This document shows, one piece after another, positions 1-11,305 of a DNA stretch of 64,000 nucleotides; the first letter of the stretch is position 1, and every line of letters begins with the position of its first letter. Source of the DNA: Limnanthes douglasii subsp. nivea. Taxonomy: Eukaryota; Streptophyta; Magnoliopsida; Brassicales; Limnanthaceae. A program made the position numbers and the translations under genes. Where the stretch lies: the NCBI GenBank assembly GCA_036936605.1, contig JAUPFV010000001.1:77085910-77149909 (forward strand), given 5' to 3'. Under the pieces are notes generated by a model. That model was given only the letters and a program-made list of their open reading frames with translations, was not told the DNA's origin and did no database searches.

Positions 1-1055
1 AAAAAATAATTTAAAATACATTTCCTCCAAAAATGACATGATGTGCGAAAAAATAGAAAGAGTAATAGGTCGTCAATAAGCCAACAATGTGTTATCTACA
101 TAGAAGTGTATAAGCATGTAACGCACGCTAAAGAACAACCTAAAGTACATAATGGCATAAATTATCGTCAAAGAAGAAAAATGCTGGTGTTTAGATAGTT
201 TACCTTACACAAGATAAATTAGAGAGATAGTAAATGGATCGAAATAGTCAGGATAATAGGGTTCCAGGTTATTTAGATCCTGCTAGGAGGATGGACAACG
301 TGGTTTATGAAAAAAAAAATACCAAAAGGGAACTCTGGTGTTGATAATTGATTGTACTTTAGGATCACAAAACTTGATTACCAATAAAAATAAAGAGGAT
401 ATATCGTTCATGAATTTAAAATCATATATTTTTTTTATTATAGTGGGTCGATTAAAGAATGACATTCCAAGAGGTAATGACCATTAATTAAGAAATGTTA
501 CAGTGGGTTTAGAAGGACTCATGGAAGATCGATGGTCATATCCTCGTTTGTACATCCATCATAACCATTCATATATGCTGTCTTTTAGTTCAGAATATTA
601 GGGGAGATAAATTCAATATCATTGGTCGGCTGTCCTATCTCCATATATGAATCATATTTAGTTGAACTCATTTGGTTTAAGGGTTGTGTGCCCCGGTTGA
701 TAAAGCTATTTTAGGATCAAACATTAATGAAAATATAACATCTTAGATATTTATTTTTGCAGGCGCCTCGGGTAGAGCCACGGGTCTTATTGTGGATCTC
801 GAAAGTTCTTGAGATAATGAGTTATATTTTGGACATAAGTCGATTAGCCAAAACCCCCATGATTGAGAATTAGTTAGAATGGATTAGAGAAATACACAAG
901 ATCATGTTATGCCAGAATATATCACAGTTTATGTAGGCTGAAAAAGTCCTTCGTATTCAAGTTTTGGGGTAGTTGATCTATCTAAGAAACAATACACTTT
1001 GGAACTAAAATATAGAATAAACTATACACCATCTTTCACTAAAATTGAATATCCT
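1..1055. other. AT-rich sequence, nothing recognised
   Basis: No frame longer than about 60 codons and no repeat, LTR or RNA signature is seen up to the LINE target duplication. Confidence 0.5.
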
Positions 1056-1070
1056 CTAGGCTAAGAACAC
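1056..1070. repeat. LINE target-site duplication, 3' copy
   Basis: The 15-mer CTAGGCTAAGAACAC here matches CTAGGCTAAGAGCAC at 4190-4204 with one mismatch. The two copies bracket the LINE exactly, and this one touches the poly(A) tail (T run on the plus strand). Confidence 0.75.
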
Positions 1071-1550
1071 ATTTTTTTTTCCAATTAAACTTGGACTTTT
1101 TATTAAACTTTGGAGATTTACAAATTACAAAGAAAAGAGCTTAAGGACTCAATTTTGAATACAGAGTATTATCATTGGGAGGGTAAATCAAATTTTCACC
1201 AAATTTAGGCGCCAATACCCATTCAGAAGCCCCGAATATCTTAATTTCCCTCCTTGTATCTATATTTAATTTCAAACCAGTGAATGAAACTTACCAAACC
1301 TTTCCATTCTTCTCAGATTATAAAACCATATTTATCAAATAAACAAAACCCGAAATCTTCCCAAGCAAAAACAGACAACTCTAGCAGTCATCCCACCATA
1401 TCTCAGACGCAAACGAATCCCAAAATACAATATTTCTGAAAACAACAGATTAAAGAAGACTCCAATCAACCCAAGCCAAATCACACTAATTACAAACTCA
1501 AATAGATTCTAGGAACAAGTCAGGTTTTTTATTTCCAACTTGTTAGCAAC

Positions 1551-2447
1551 TTATTCTTCCTCAGTTTCAATTCTAATATACCCTGTCCCAATACTTTCGA
1601 GAAAAAATATTGCTCTCAATCTGTTTGGAATATTGTCATGATTATAGTAATTTTCACCTTTCTTTAGAACTTGCTTTGAAATCCAGTCAGCAGCCTCATA
1701 TTGTTCACGATAAATATGAACTAAATTCATGTTTGACGTAATAAAACTCATGCAACATTTTATAATTGTATCTAATAAGCATAAGGATTTACCTTTAAGC
1801 ACCATCTTTGTCAAAATACTAGAATCATTCTTGATATTGAGATCAGTTATGTCTCTAGACCAGCACATTAGAAGCCCATCTAGCAACACTCTGCACTCTG
1901 CGACAATAGGTGATTACTTACCATAAGTTTTTCCAAACCCTGCTATTATCTCTCCCTTATGGTTTCTGACAAACCCTCCACCACTGCCTTTACCAGTAAA
2001 AGTGTAAGCTTCATCCGTATTGAGCTTATATCGTCTGTTCTTAGGATGGTTCCATATGAGAGATAATGCAATTATGGGCTTCTCTAAGTGATAGATGCAT
2101 CCAAGTTGCAGGGTAGCAATAAATTCATTTCCCCAGTGTCTTCTCTTTAGCATTTTCCCATGATCTAGACTAGACATAATATATTTAATATAATCAACCA
2201 TAGATTCAGTAGTAGCAGAAATATCGATGCGCTTTCTATTATTTCTTGTAGACCAAATGACCATAGTAACAATCAACGAAATGATTGTTCTTACGTGAAT
2301 CTCTTTCTTTGGGGACCATAACAAAGACTTAAACATATGTAAAAATGACATATTTCTGCTTATAGGAATTCTGAAAGATATATAAAAGAATAACCACGTT
2401 TCACATGCTTTTATACAATGAACAAATACATAATTAGTGGCTTCCAA
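1551..2447 (-). pseudogene. LINE C-terminal RNase H, one in-frame stop
   Basis: This is the RNase H-like (RVT_3 type) tail of the LINE. The N-terminal part reads KLNTDEAYTFTGKGSGGGF, the usual LNTDGA start of this fold. The C-terminal part contains VHIYREQYEAADWISKQ, matching the HxxREANxxAD(W)LAK motif near the end of the domain. The two blocks are in the same frame and are separated only by a TAA at 1914-1916, so a single nonsense change breaks an otherwise continuous domain. The upstream half (2200-2447) is the connector found before RNase H in plant LINEs. Confidence 0.8.
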
Positions 2448-3378
2448 GTCCTCGCAATATTAACATTTTAAAGCCAGCTGAAAATATTTTCTTTGAAGAT
2501 TTGTATATGTAGAAATCCAATTATGCATGACTCTCCAAGTTACGAACGAACATTAATTTGGAGTAATATATTCCAAACTTTTTTTGAAACAAATCATACT
2601 TGCTGTTCTTCTTTCGAATGATATTCTAGGTATCCTTAGTGTTGTATTCACCAGATTTATAAGAAGCCTATTTGATTTCATCCTTATGGCCATTCAAACT
2701 AACTTCTTGATTTTATAAATAGTTATAGAAGAAAAACAACCATTAAATCTATCCAAGTTTCACTGACCATTTTCCTAATAGTTTCTAACAACCCTTTGAT
2801 GATACCACGATCTGTCATCTACAAAGTCAAGTATGATAAAAAGAGATGGTGAGCACCACATTTCAAGCCAAAATTTCATTGTTCATTCACCCACTTTCTA
2901 GTAAATCAGCTTCTCTGCTATGTTTCTGCATTGCATCAGCATATTCCAAACTTTCAATCTTTTATAAGGAAAATGGGTTGTTAACGGGTGCTAGTTTTTA
3001 GTGTAAATAGAGGTCATGGATCGAGAGCATAGATAAGCTTGTTCTCTGAAGTTAAGCCAAATCTTATATGATAAATCTTCTTGCACATCCTCCAATTTCC
3101 TAAAATTTAACCCCCCCCCCCCTTTCATCATACGACTTATATGGTTTAGACCAGGCAACCCAGGAAATAGTTTTATAATTTTCATTTGAACCCCACAAAA
3201 AATTATCATAAAAAACCTAAATTCTTTTCATGAGTGATAAAGGAATTTGAGAATTCTGCATTGTATAGTATGAAACTGTATCAAGAACACTTTGGACTAA
3301 CGTTAATCTTCCAGTTAATGAGAGAAAAGTATTGTCTTAATCAAAGATCTTGACTTTAATTTTACGAATCAAATCTTC

Positions 3379-4189
3379 TTAGTTAGCCTTTATGTTATTT
3401 GTGCTAATAGTTACACCCAGATAATTCATAGGAAATTTGTTGTGTTTAAATCCCAATATTTGTTCCAGCTTCTTGATTCTATTATTCCTCATATTTGTAG
3501 GTACATAGAATATTGATTTCTGATAATTTACAGCTTGGCCTGATACATATTTGTAGTGAACTAAGAATTTTTGAATCTTACTCACAGAAGAAGCAGAACC
3601 ATTACAAAAAACAATTAGGTCGTCAGCGTATGCCAAACAAGGTAAATGCCATCCTCCCCTGTTCTTGTATCTAGCAGAGATGAACTAACTTGTGATATTT
3701 TTGATTCCACTAATCATATATTCCTCTTGAATTATAAAAAGGCTAGGAGATAAGGGATCTCCCTGCCTTAAACCATTTGTAGATTTGAAAAAACCTCTTA
3801 ACTCCTCGATGAGGATGACAGAGGAATGAACGTTATATATGTTCTTGTGAATCATATTGAGAAAGCCTTTATCAAACCCAAACGCCTTTAAAATACTTAG
3901 GATAAAGCAGTGGGAAATCTTGTCAAATGCTTTCGGAATATCCATATTAACCACTATGTTTTTCACTCTAGACTTGTAATTCAGGTCACATATAAGCTCT
4001 TCGGTGGTTATAATATTTTCTTGAATATTCCTCTGCTTCACAAAAGCACCATGCGCTTCTAAAATAATTTTAGACAATAAAGTATAACCTCTGATTAACT
4101 ATATTTGATACAATCCTACTGAACATCGTAGTCAAACTAATTAGCCAGTAGTCTTTCCCATTTTAGGAGATTCTGTCTTAGAAATTAAG
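3379..4189 (-). pseudogene. LINE reverse transcriptase, degenerate
   Basis: In the native element this domain copies LINE RNA into DNA at a nicked target. The frame at 3685-4077 carries VKQRNIQENI, an aspartate motif in VVNMDIPKAFDKISH, and GLRQGDPLSPSLFII, all hallmarks of plant LINE RT. The next frame, 3379-3636, begins MAYADDLIVFCNG, holding the catalytic YADD box. A frameshift near 3640-3685 separates the two frames. Upstream, at 4078-4189, the sequence still reads as the start of the domain (ISLTTMFSRIVSNIVNQRL), so the ATG at 4077 is not a true start. Family assignment is secure; function is lost. Confidence 0.85.
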
Positions 4190-4204
4190 CTAGGCTAAGA
4201 GCAC
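4190..4204. repeat. LINE target-site duplication, 5' copy
   Basis: CTAGGCTAAGAGCAC pairs with the copy at 1056-1070 and marks the truncated 5' end of the LINE. Confidence 0.75.
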
Positions 4205-6110
4205 CTACATGGAAATTTTGTTTATAAAATAATCTAGACATTGAAACCTTCGTAGGGGAAGATGAAAATGAGACTCGAATTTTCATATTTTCATGAAATC
4301 TTAACCAAAAAATGAATTATAAAGTTTGTTTTTATTTGCTATATTATATGTTTTTAATAATGAAGAAATAAATATTTTTCTATTGGATGTTATTGACTGT
4401 GCTATAATTTCTATTATAATAAATTATGCATGCATAAATTACACAAAGTTGATCTAATATCTCCACAACCCATAAAGTCATGATAAATAAATGGTATCTT
4501 TAATTACCTGAATATGTGTACATGTGATGCTATATTTTTCTGAATATTAGATGATTCATGTCTTATTGCACATCGGTTCATCATTATAAAAATCAAGCAC
4601 TTATTCAAGAGTATTATCATGAATATTATACTATATATTTAAAAACTTATCTTACTTTATTTTATGATTAGAGTTTTGTTGTTTGTCATACCATAATTTT
4701 TTAAAAGGCTATTAATAAGTGTTTTTTGTGATAAACTCATTAAACATCAAAAGTAATCATGTTTAATCTTGGATTCCAACATATAAAAAGACCGACTTAG
4801 AAATTTCACACATAATTACATAAATAATATTTTTGGATGACATGCAACAAATGTTTACGATTTAGACAAACAATATGTCACCGACATGCAATACTAAATT
4901 TGAATCCATTCCCAATGAACTTGTGAGTCCATAATACTCCACTAAATTTATTTCAAAACTAAAAGAGATTACAACATTGAAAGATCATGATATCATTGAT
5001 GAGATGATCCCTTAATGTCATAAATAAATTTTTAATGGTACACACTTAAACTTGACCAAGATCGACATACAACTCTTACAACAGTGGTAACCTTCATTTG
5101 GTCCGATAAACTCTTATAACATATTATAAATAATTAATAAATTCACTGATTTGTAGTTCTATAAAGTTTTCTCAATGTTTGTATTGAGAGAAATATGTTC
5201 TTAATATTCTCTTAATGAAGTTTAATGTTGAAATGTACAATAAGTATTATAATTATCTTGAAATAATCATTCATATTGAATGAAACCTATATTATGTAAG
5301 ACTTTATATATATCTTATCATGTTATCTTTTGAATTAAATATGGTTTAAAATTGATTTTGCAATAAAGTAGTCTATTTTATTTAGATATAATAGTCTAAA
5401 AGCTTAAACTGAATTATTCTTTTACATTACAAAAGTATCAATGTTCTTATAAAACTGTTTATAAAGTTACATAAGCTAAAGTTGAATTCTTCTTTTACAC
5501 CACATAAAATCTTAACGTCAATGTATAACTCAGTATTACGTTACAAAAACTGAAATTGAATTATTTTATTGCATAAAAAAGAATCTTAATGTTCTTGTAG
5601 AGATTTTTATGAAGTTGTCCAAGCTAAAACTAAATTCTCCACTAACATCATAACGAATATTAATATTTTTATAATATTTTATATAAATAATTTACACAAA
5701 TCAAACAGACACGATTTCATTTATCCTTGTTTGCGGATCTTCGTAGGGGACCATTCTAACTTTAGTGTCCATCATCGTTTTAAAATATGAAATTTTGTTC
5801 TGTATGAACAAATGCAATTACTCATGATATGATCAATAATGAAATACCAAATCTTTACAATTTGAAACTGAATGACTCATTTTTATTCTTCCCGTTAAAT
5901 CAAAGTTGTCCATTGATTACGTCCGCTAAAACTTAATATTATCAAAATTACTAAATTACATGGTTGTGAGATCTTTGGGTAAATTGTTTGTAACACATGT
6001 CCCATAGGCTCCTTTAGATTGCCATTTTTGAACTAAAAATAGTAGATAATGTTTTTTTTCTTTTATGTATAAATATAAAGAGTTTATTTTACATAACTCA
6101 AAGATATTTT
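4205..6110. other. AT-rich non-coding stretch
   Basis: No coding frame is supported. Around 5340-5700 short motifs recur (AAGCTTAAACTGAATT, AAGTTGAATTCTT, CTAAAACTAAATTCTC, each after a T-rich spacer). They resemble the duplicated block at 17831-18065, which suggests an old, diverged repeat family shared by the two regions. Confidence 0.3.

Positions 6111-6114
<4 letters not shown>

Positions 6115-6147
<33 letters not shown>
6115..6147. repeat. TA dinucleotide microsatellite
   Basis: An uninterrupted TA run of about 33 bp. Confidence 0.9.
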
Positions 6148-6152
<5 letters not shown>

Positions 6153-6940
6153 ACTATTTTACAATCATGTCTTCTCTCTCCTACACCTTATTCCTCTTTA
6201 TTATTTTTTTAGAAATTTTTTATGTCATTTAATAGGAATGCAACTCAATATATATATATATTCCTATAAAATATTACATCTTCATCTATTTCATAAAAAA
6301 TTAAACTTTAATTAATCATTATTAGTTTCGAAAATATCTTTAAATACTATTAAGGGCCAATTGAGATGTCATGATCTCAAATACATGAACCATATTTTAG
6401 CCTTGATCACGAAATAATTTATTCGGTTCTCCGTCATGTATATATAACTGAACATATTCACAACGTGACTTACTAGTTAGCTTAACCGTATGATACTCTA
6501 ATTTGGACCTAGTTTTCTACCATAAATGAAAAATAATCAAAATATTTAAGTGTGTAAATCATATTTCACTAATTTCAAATACATAGATCTTGTTTCATAC
6601 TTCACTGCGACACACATCAGAAGGTTTTCACTCGGGACAATCTTTGAAGTTGCATATATCACTAGACAATGGTGGACAATTTCTGAAGTTGCATATATCA
6701 CCAGAAAGTGGCGGACGTACATAGGGGCCTAGAGGGGTACTGGCCCCCGCTTACTGATAAAATATAAATTAATTTATATAGTTTATTTTGAGATAATAGG
6801 TATTTTAAAGAAAATTCCTAATTTAAAAATATGAAAATAATGATTTTTTTTTAATTAGATAAGAAAAAAATGATGAAGATTTTAATTAAATAAGGTGAAA
6901 GAAAAAACACAACCTTTAATATATATAATTATTATTATCC

Positions 6941-7073
6941 GTCCCAAGAGGTAGCCGAGTTGGTTGAGTAAGACATGCTTGTAACCAATGAAATTTACCT
7001 TCTAGCGTTGGTTTGCAGGCTATTGGGTCAGATTGATGGTTTACCATGTGCGCACTCAAAGTAACGGTTGTGG
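6941..7073 (+). mobile_element. Possible tRNA-derived SINE
   Basis: GTAGCCGAGTTGG at 6951-6963 resembles a Pol III A box as in tRNA-Ser/Leu-derived SINEs. The roughly 130-bp segment is less AT-rich than its surroundings. It is bracketed by the 9-mer TTATTATCC at 6932-6940 and 7074-7082, a candidate target duplication. No convincing B box and no poly(A) or poly(T) tail is visible, so this could be a fragment of something else. Confidence 0.35.
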
Positions 7074-7084
7074 TTATTATCCCA

Positions 7085-7985
7085 AATATATTTAATTTAA
7101 CATTATATTAATTTATCATCATATAAATTTAAAAATATCGAGCAAATTATAAAAGATTTACAGTAGTGCATTTTTTGGAGGTCAAATTGACCTAAAAGAC
7201 TACCTGAATGAAAAAATCCTATGGATATAAAAGAACAAAATTCTAGAAGATTAAAACTAAAAGTACAAAACCGGAAAACCCAAGATCAAAACTAGAATAA
7301 TCTAGATCTAGACTCTCTAAGAAAAACAAGGACAAAAGTATATATTCAACCACAAAATACAAATTAACAATTTGAATTGAATGATGGTTCAATCGATGAC
7401 TGATAGAATCAGAGAGAGGGATTCGAAATAAATTCGGGGGAGAGAAAAACGTTTTAAACAACACATGTAGACAATAAATTTCCGTTTGAGATGGGTGGGT
7501 GGAGCCATATAACCACCACAACAAGTAGTTTCCATCAAGTTGAAAAATCACTTCAGTGAAGAGATGGGGACTAATAAAAAACGAGAGGTTAGAATGACTT
7601 ATAGTTAAAAATAGACTTAAATAGTTTATTCCACTCACATTTTTTTCTATTTAGTCTCTCGATAAAAAAATTATTGGTAACGGCTTTTTATTCATCAAAA
7701 ATCTATAATTTTAGTCACCGCGCGTGGTGTTTTTTTTTATTCTGTCCCGTGTCACCATATTGTCTCATAAATAGTCCTTCGACTTTTAATTCTATTTTTA
7801 TCCTCATAATTGTTTTTTAATATCTTTTTATATTATGAATATAGAGTATCGCGAAATTTGCGATACTCTGTATAAAAAAAAATACCCAAATGGTGACCTT
7901 TTTCTCTTCTCCACAATGTCTAATGCTACTAGTATCACTAACCCTCTCGTTACCAATAACGATACTAAATCTTCTATAGTGTTCT
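7085..7985. other. Unassigned stretch with one open frame
   Basis: A 131-codon minus-strand frame (7243-7638) exists but has no recognisable domain, and its composition looks like low-complexity chance. A plus-strand frame from 7835 also has no clear homology. No gene is called here. Confidence 0.3.
7843..7869. repeat. Perfect 10-bp hairpin
   Basis: AGAGTATCGC at 7843-7852 is the reverse complement of GCGATACTCT at 7860-7869, with a 7-nt loop. It stands alone in AT-rich DNA. It could be the core of a palindromic miniature element or chance. Confidence 0.6.
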
Positions 7986-9007
7986 TCAAGTTACACAAAC
8001 AAAATTATACTCCCTCTCAAAATCATACGCAAATATCCGGATTTTTACCCTAATCTCCTCGACCCAATTGATTTTCACATCAACTTTCGCTCTTCTCATT
8101 AATAGAAAGAAATTCGATGTTTGGATCACACTTTCCATTGGAAATACGAATAAATAATTGAACCTCTTTGGAGATAAAGTGCAATACAACTCGGATTTAT
8201 CTTTTTTCTCTTTGGATCGGAATTTAAACCTCTGTGCAGAACCTTTAGCAACCAAACCCATTCCAATTTCAATCGAGTCACTATCTCTAGAAAAACTTGA
8301 TTTTAGTATATTATGCCTGGCCACTTCCCTTCGTATTGTAGCATATGCTGTTTCCACGGAAGGAAGAGGATCCTTTTTCAGGATATCTCTCTTGACTGGT
8401 TCCAGCTTGTCATTAATCGCAATTAGCAATTGATAGAGTCTTTGTTCTTGAGTCTTCTTATTGTAGATCTGAATGTCTTCTGGGTCTTTCATAGGGTTCG
8501 GATCTCGCCTATCTATAAACATCCAGATGTTCTGCAGTTTGTTCCACAAGTCTTCTAGTGTATCGGACCCTTGCCTTAATGAATTAGCCCTCTTATGAAT
8601 GTCAAACACGTGTAACGAATCTGTGCCAAAACTGTATGTGGTGGCTAACCCATCCCAGAAGGATTTTGCAGTGGGATATTGCGAGACATTATTCACCAAG
8701 CTGGATTCAAGATTCTGGATGTGAAAACACATTGATCATCTTGTTCCTACCTTGTGTATGTTTTGTCAGTTTTGGATGGAGGTGTCGGCTCCCCTGTAAT
8801 GTGAGAACCTCTCCCCCTTCCCCCAATTGATTTCTTCATCAGGTTTGCCCATAGGGCATAGTTGTCACCACCAAGTTTAATACCTAGGGATAAATTCTCG
8901 GGATTAGTTGTTTGTTGTTGTGTTCCGAGACCATTTCTCAGAATGACAGCAATCTGTATTGTTAATTCATCAAGGATTTGACTGACCACGACTTCATTGC
9001 CAGCCAT
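7986..9007 (-). pseudogene. copia E1 gag, frameshifted
   Basis: Ty1/copia gag forms the capsid that packages element RNA. The start at 9007 (MAGNEVVVSQ) lies 36 nt after the primer-binding site. Residues about 38-60 read LSLGIKLGGDNYALWANLMK and GRGRGSHITGEPTPPS, the classic plant copia gag N-terminus. A frameshift near 8745 moves the frame to 8732, which continues with LVNNVSQYPTAKSFWDGLA and the UBN2-type helical core. Homology fades after KKDKSELYCT near 8175, before an intact zinc knuckle, so the last part of the frame is probably not gag. No protease, integrase or RT follows, so E1 is truncated after gag. Confidence 0.8.
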
Positions 9008-9043
9008 CTTTGTTGAGGATGTTCAGAATTCCCAGAATCACGT

Positions 9044-9055
9044 GCTCTGATACCA
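9044..9055 (-). promoter_or_regulatory. copia E1 primer-binding site (initiator tRNA-Met)
   Basis: Read on the minus strand this is TGGTATCAGAGC, the standard plant copia site complementary to the 3' end of initiator tRNA-Met. It directly follows the LTR end. Confidence 0.85.
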
Positions 9056-9118
9056 TGTTAAAAAACAAAGAGAGAAGTAGCCGCTACCATGTTAAAAAAC
9101 AAAGAGAGAAGTAGCCGC
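9051..9118. repeat. 34-bp tandem duplication across the LTR/primer-site junction
   Basis: Two perfect adjacent copies, 9051-9084 and 9085-9118, each include the LTR terminus and the first five bases of the primer site. The true LTR edge could therefore be 9056 or 9090. Confidence 0.9.
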
Positions 9119-9267
9119 AGGAAGCGGGTAAGGTTTTGTGTTTATTAGAAAATGTTCATTTTTATTTTATTGATGCATTAGAGATGTTAACTCAATAGTA
9201 AGGCTCTCAATATATAGAGAACTTAGAGGCCTATACAAGGAAACTTAATACACTGAATATTCTAACA
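9056..9267 (-). repeat. copia E1 5' LTR
   Basis: This 212-bp segment is bounded by TGTTA and TAACA and abuts the primer site, as a 5' LTR should. A partner LTR was not found because the element is truncated. It carries the duplicated 34-bp edge described separately. Confidence 0.65.
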
Positions 9268-9272
9268 TTAAA

Positions 9273-9282
9273 TGATAGAAAA
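9273..9282. repeat. MITE target-site duplication, left
   Basis: TGATAGAAAA, identical to 9692-9701. It lies 5 bp outside the copia E1 LTR edge. Confidence 0.85.
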
Positions 9283-9691
9283 GGCTTTGAACAGTAACTC
9301 GTCCCTGGACTATCGACTTTGGTGACAGATAGTCCCTGGACTTTCAAAAGTCCGTTCGTAGTCCTTGGACTATCCAGTTTGGTGACATATAGTCCCTGGA
9401 TTTTCAAAAGTCCGTTGGTAGTCCCTGGACTATCCAGTTTGGATAAAGTTAGTCCCATGCGCATGTTTATTAAGGGGACTAACTTTATCAAAAATAGAAA
9501 GCCAAAGGACTAATTTTATTGAAAATGAATAGTTGAAGGACTATCGGTCACAAAATTTGATAGTCAACACATGCCAATGAATTAAATTTATCCAAACTGG
9601 ATAGTCGAGGGACTACGAACGGACTTTTGAAAGTCGAGGGACTATCTGTCACCAAGTGCGATAGTCCAGGGACGAGTTACTGTTCAAAGTC
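9283..9691. mobile_element. Mutator-like MITE with long terminal inverted repeats
   Basis: The two ends are inverted copies over about 98 bp, beginning GGCTTTGAACAGTAACTC on the left and GACTTTGAACAGTAACTC on the inverted right. The 10-mer TGATAGAAAA flanks both sides (9273-9282 and 9692-9701), the target-duplication length typical of Mutator-like elements. The left arm has an extra diverged unit of about 75 bp containing GTCCCTGGACTATC-type motifs. No transposase is encoded, so it would depend on one supplied in trans. Confidence 0.85.
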
Positions 9692-9701
9692 TGATAGAAA
9701 A
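9692..9701. repeat. MITE target-site duplication, right
   Basis: TGATAGAAAA, identical to 9273-9282. Confidence 0.85.
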
Positions 9702-9850
9702 CGTGATAGTCAAATGACGAATCAACGATTTAAACCTTACAAATACAAAAATGAATTTCTCACAAAAATAAAAATAAAAAATAAAATGATGCTATTCAAA
9801 GATTTAGAGTTTATAAAGGAAAGAGAATTTACCCTTCCGAATTCTGATTA

Positions 9851-9880
9851 TTATATTATATTATATTATATTATATTATA
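9851..9880. repeat. (TTATA)6 microsatellite
   Basis: Six perfect TTATA units. Confidence 0.95.
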
Positions 9881-9950
9881 AAATCTATTCGGATTTCAAG
9901 ATAATTATGTTTGTTTCTGAAAATATTTTGTATGAACACGGCCGTAATAA

Positions 9951-10134
9951 GAATGTTGGGTAATTGTGTGTATTTAAAATTCAAAAATGATTACTATAGC
10001 AGTAAAAGGTATTATAATATTTTACTATCAATCATACAATTAGAATGTTTGGCAATTGTGTGTATTTAAAATTCAAAAATGATTACTATAGGAGTAAAAG
10101 GTATTATAATATTTGACTATCAATCATACAATTA
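9951..10134. repeat. 92-bp tandem duplication
   Basis: 9951-10042 and 10043-10134 are near-identical, with only a few mismatches. No coding sense; it looks like a recent replication-slippage or unequal-exchange product. Confidence 0.9.
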
Positions 10135-11150
10135 TACAATTAGATAGAGGAAATTATGAAAATTGTTCTTTTAATTAAACCTATTGGTATTAAAAAGTCA
10201 AATTGTAAAATATAGTTACCATTTTAGATAAAAATATGGTTTTACAATAAAATATCATATAAAATTACTAAATATAACTACCACAATTTCAAATTTAACG
10301 ATAATATCTTTTTATTTTTTTTAGAACCTAACATCTTTTAATTCAATACTTCTATGTTTCAACACATCCATTTTAAAATAATTTATGTACAATTTTTTTA
10401 CTTTTTCTCTCAAACACATAAATATTTTTATCTAAAAGAATCTCAATTCGAATTTGATTCGAATTTGATTTTTAAGGTAGGGTTTGAGATAAATGAATAT
10501 TGTTTTGCGTATGAAATGAGTTTCAGAACTCAAAACCGAGTGAATTCGGTCAATGAATTACAATTAGTCCAAATCGAGTCAATTATAGCTTGGTTTGTGT
10601 TTTTAACCTAAGGTCTAAAAAAAAAACAAATATTGTTGGCCACATCAAAATTTCTACCATAAAATTTGCCAACCATGGGTCGATTTGATTGTATGAGCCA
10701 AAGCTGGTATGATTTGGGTGTAATCGCTCATATTTGGACTCTAAAACTTATTTTGGACACCAAACAACTTTCATAGACCTTAAAACTTACCCAACATAAA
10801 CCCAAATGTGATTTAGATTTTTTATTAAAATATTCAAATTTATGTGTTAAAGGGAGAAAATGTGAAGAAATTATGCATACAATATTTCAAAACTTACCGT
10901 CGGAGGTGGATTTTTGACGAATTGAAAAAGTTTAAATTTATGAAGAATGGGTTGCTGTATTTATTTTAAAAGATTTGATTTTTAGATTTGTATGAGTTTT
11001 TTTATTTGTGACTATGTTTAGTAATGAGTGACAAATTGAGCGTAAATAACTAAAGATAATAAGTATTTTTGGATTTTTCAATCACTAATACTTTATAAAG
11101 ATTTAAAAATCGATTCAAAACTACATTTTATAATTATGGATTTATATGTA
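10135..11150. other. AT-rich sequence, nothing recognised
   Basis: A single 85-codon frame (10354-10611) has no domain and unnatural composition. No gene is called. Confidence 0.4.
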
Positions 11151-11305
11151 GTTGTTTACTTTTATATAATCAACCATTCTATAAGATTTGATTATTAATT
11201 ATTTAATTAAACATAGTAAAAAAACATTGTGTGTAACTATTAATTTCATAATTAATTATAATCAATGATCTTATAATCTTTAACTATTAATACAATATCT
11301 GAACA
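11150..11305 (-). repeat. Start of copia E2 3' LTR
   Basis: On the minus strand a purine tract GCGAGAGAG is followed at 11305 by TGTTCAGATATTG, which looks like a copia LTR start directly after the pol stop region. TATATAAAAG, a TATA box, occurs near 11158-11167. The LTR's far end could not be fixed and no 5' partner was found. Confidence 0.45.

Larger units (their letters stand above)
1071..4189 (-). mobile_element. 5'-truncated LINE (non-LTR retrotransposon)
   Basis: The element reads from 4189 down to a 10-nt poly(A) tail at 1071-1080. Domains in order are the reverse transcriptase palm, a linker region and a C-terminal RNase H of the plant LINE type. ORF1 and the endonuclease are absent: the copy begins inside the RT domain, as expected when target-primed reverse transcription stops early. 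A 15-bp target duplication flanks it. Several frameshifts and stops make it inactive. A run of 12 C lies at 3111-3122. Confidence 0.85.

Noticed and set aside
6951..7030. tRNA gene
   Set aside because: There is an A-box-like start but no cloverleaf, anticodon stem or B box.
7243..7638. 131-codon minus-strand frame
   Set aside because: No recognisable domain, biased composition, and no promoter or splice context. Not enough to call a gene.
9283..9691. CRISPR-like array
   Set aside because: The repeated GTCCCTGGACTATC-type motifs are inverted and unevenly spaced, and they belong to the MITE arms. The host is a plant.
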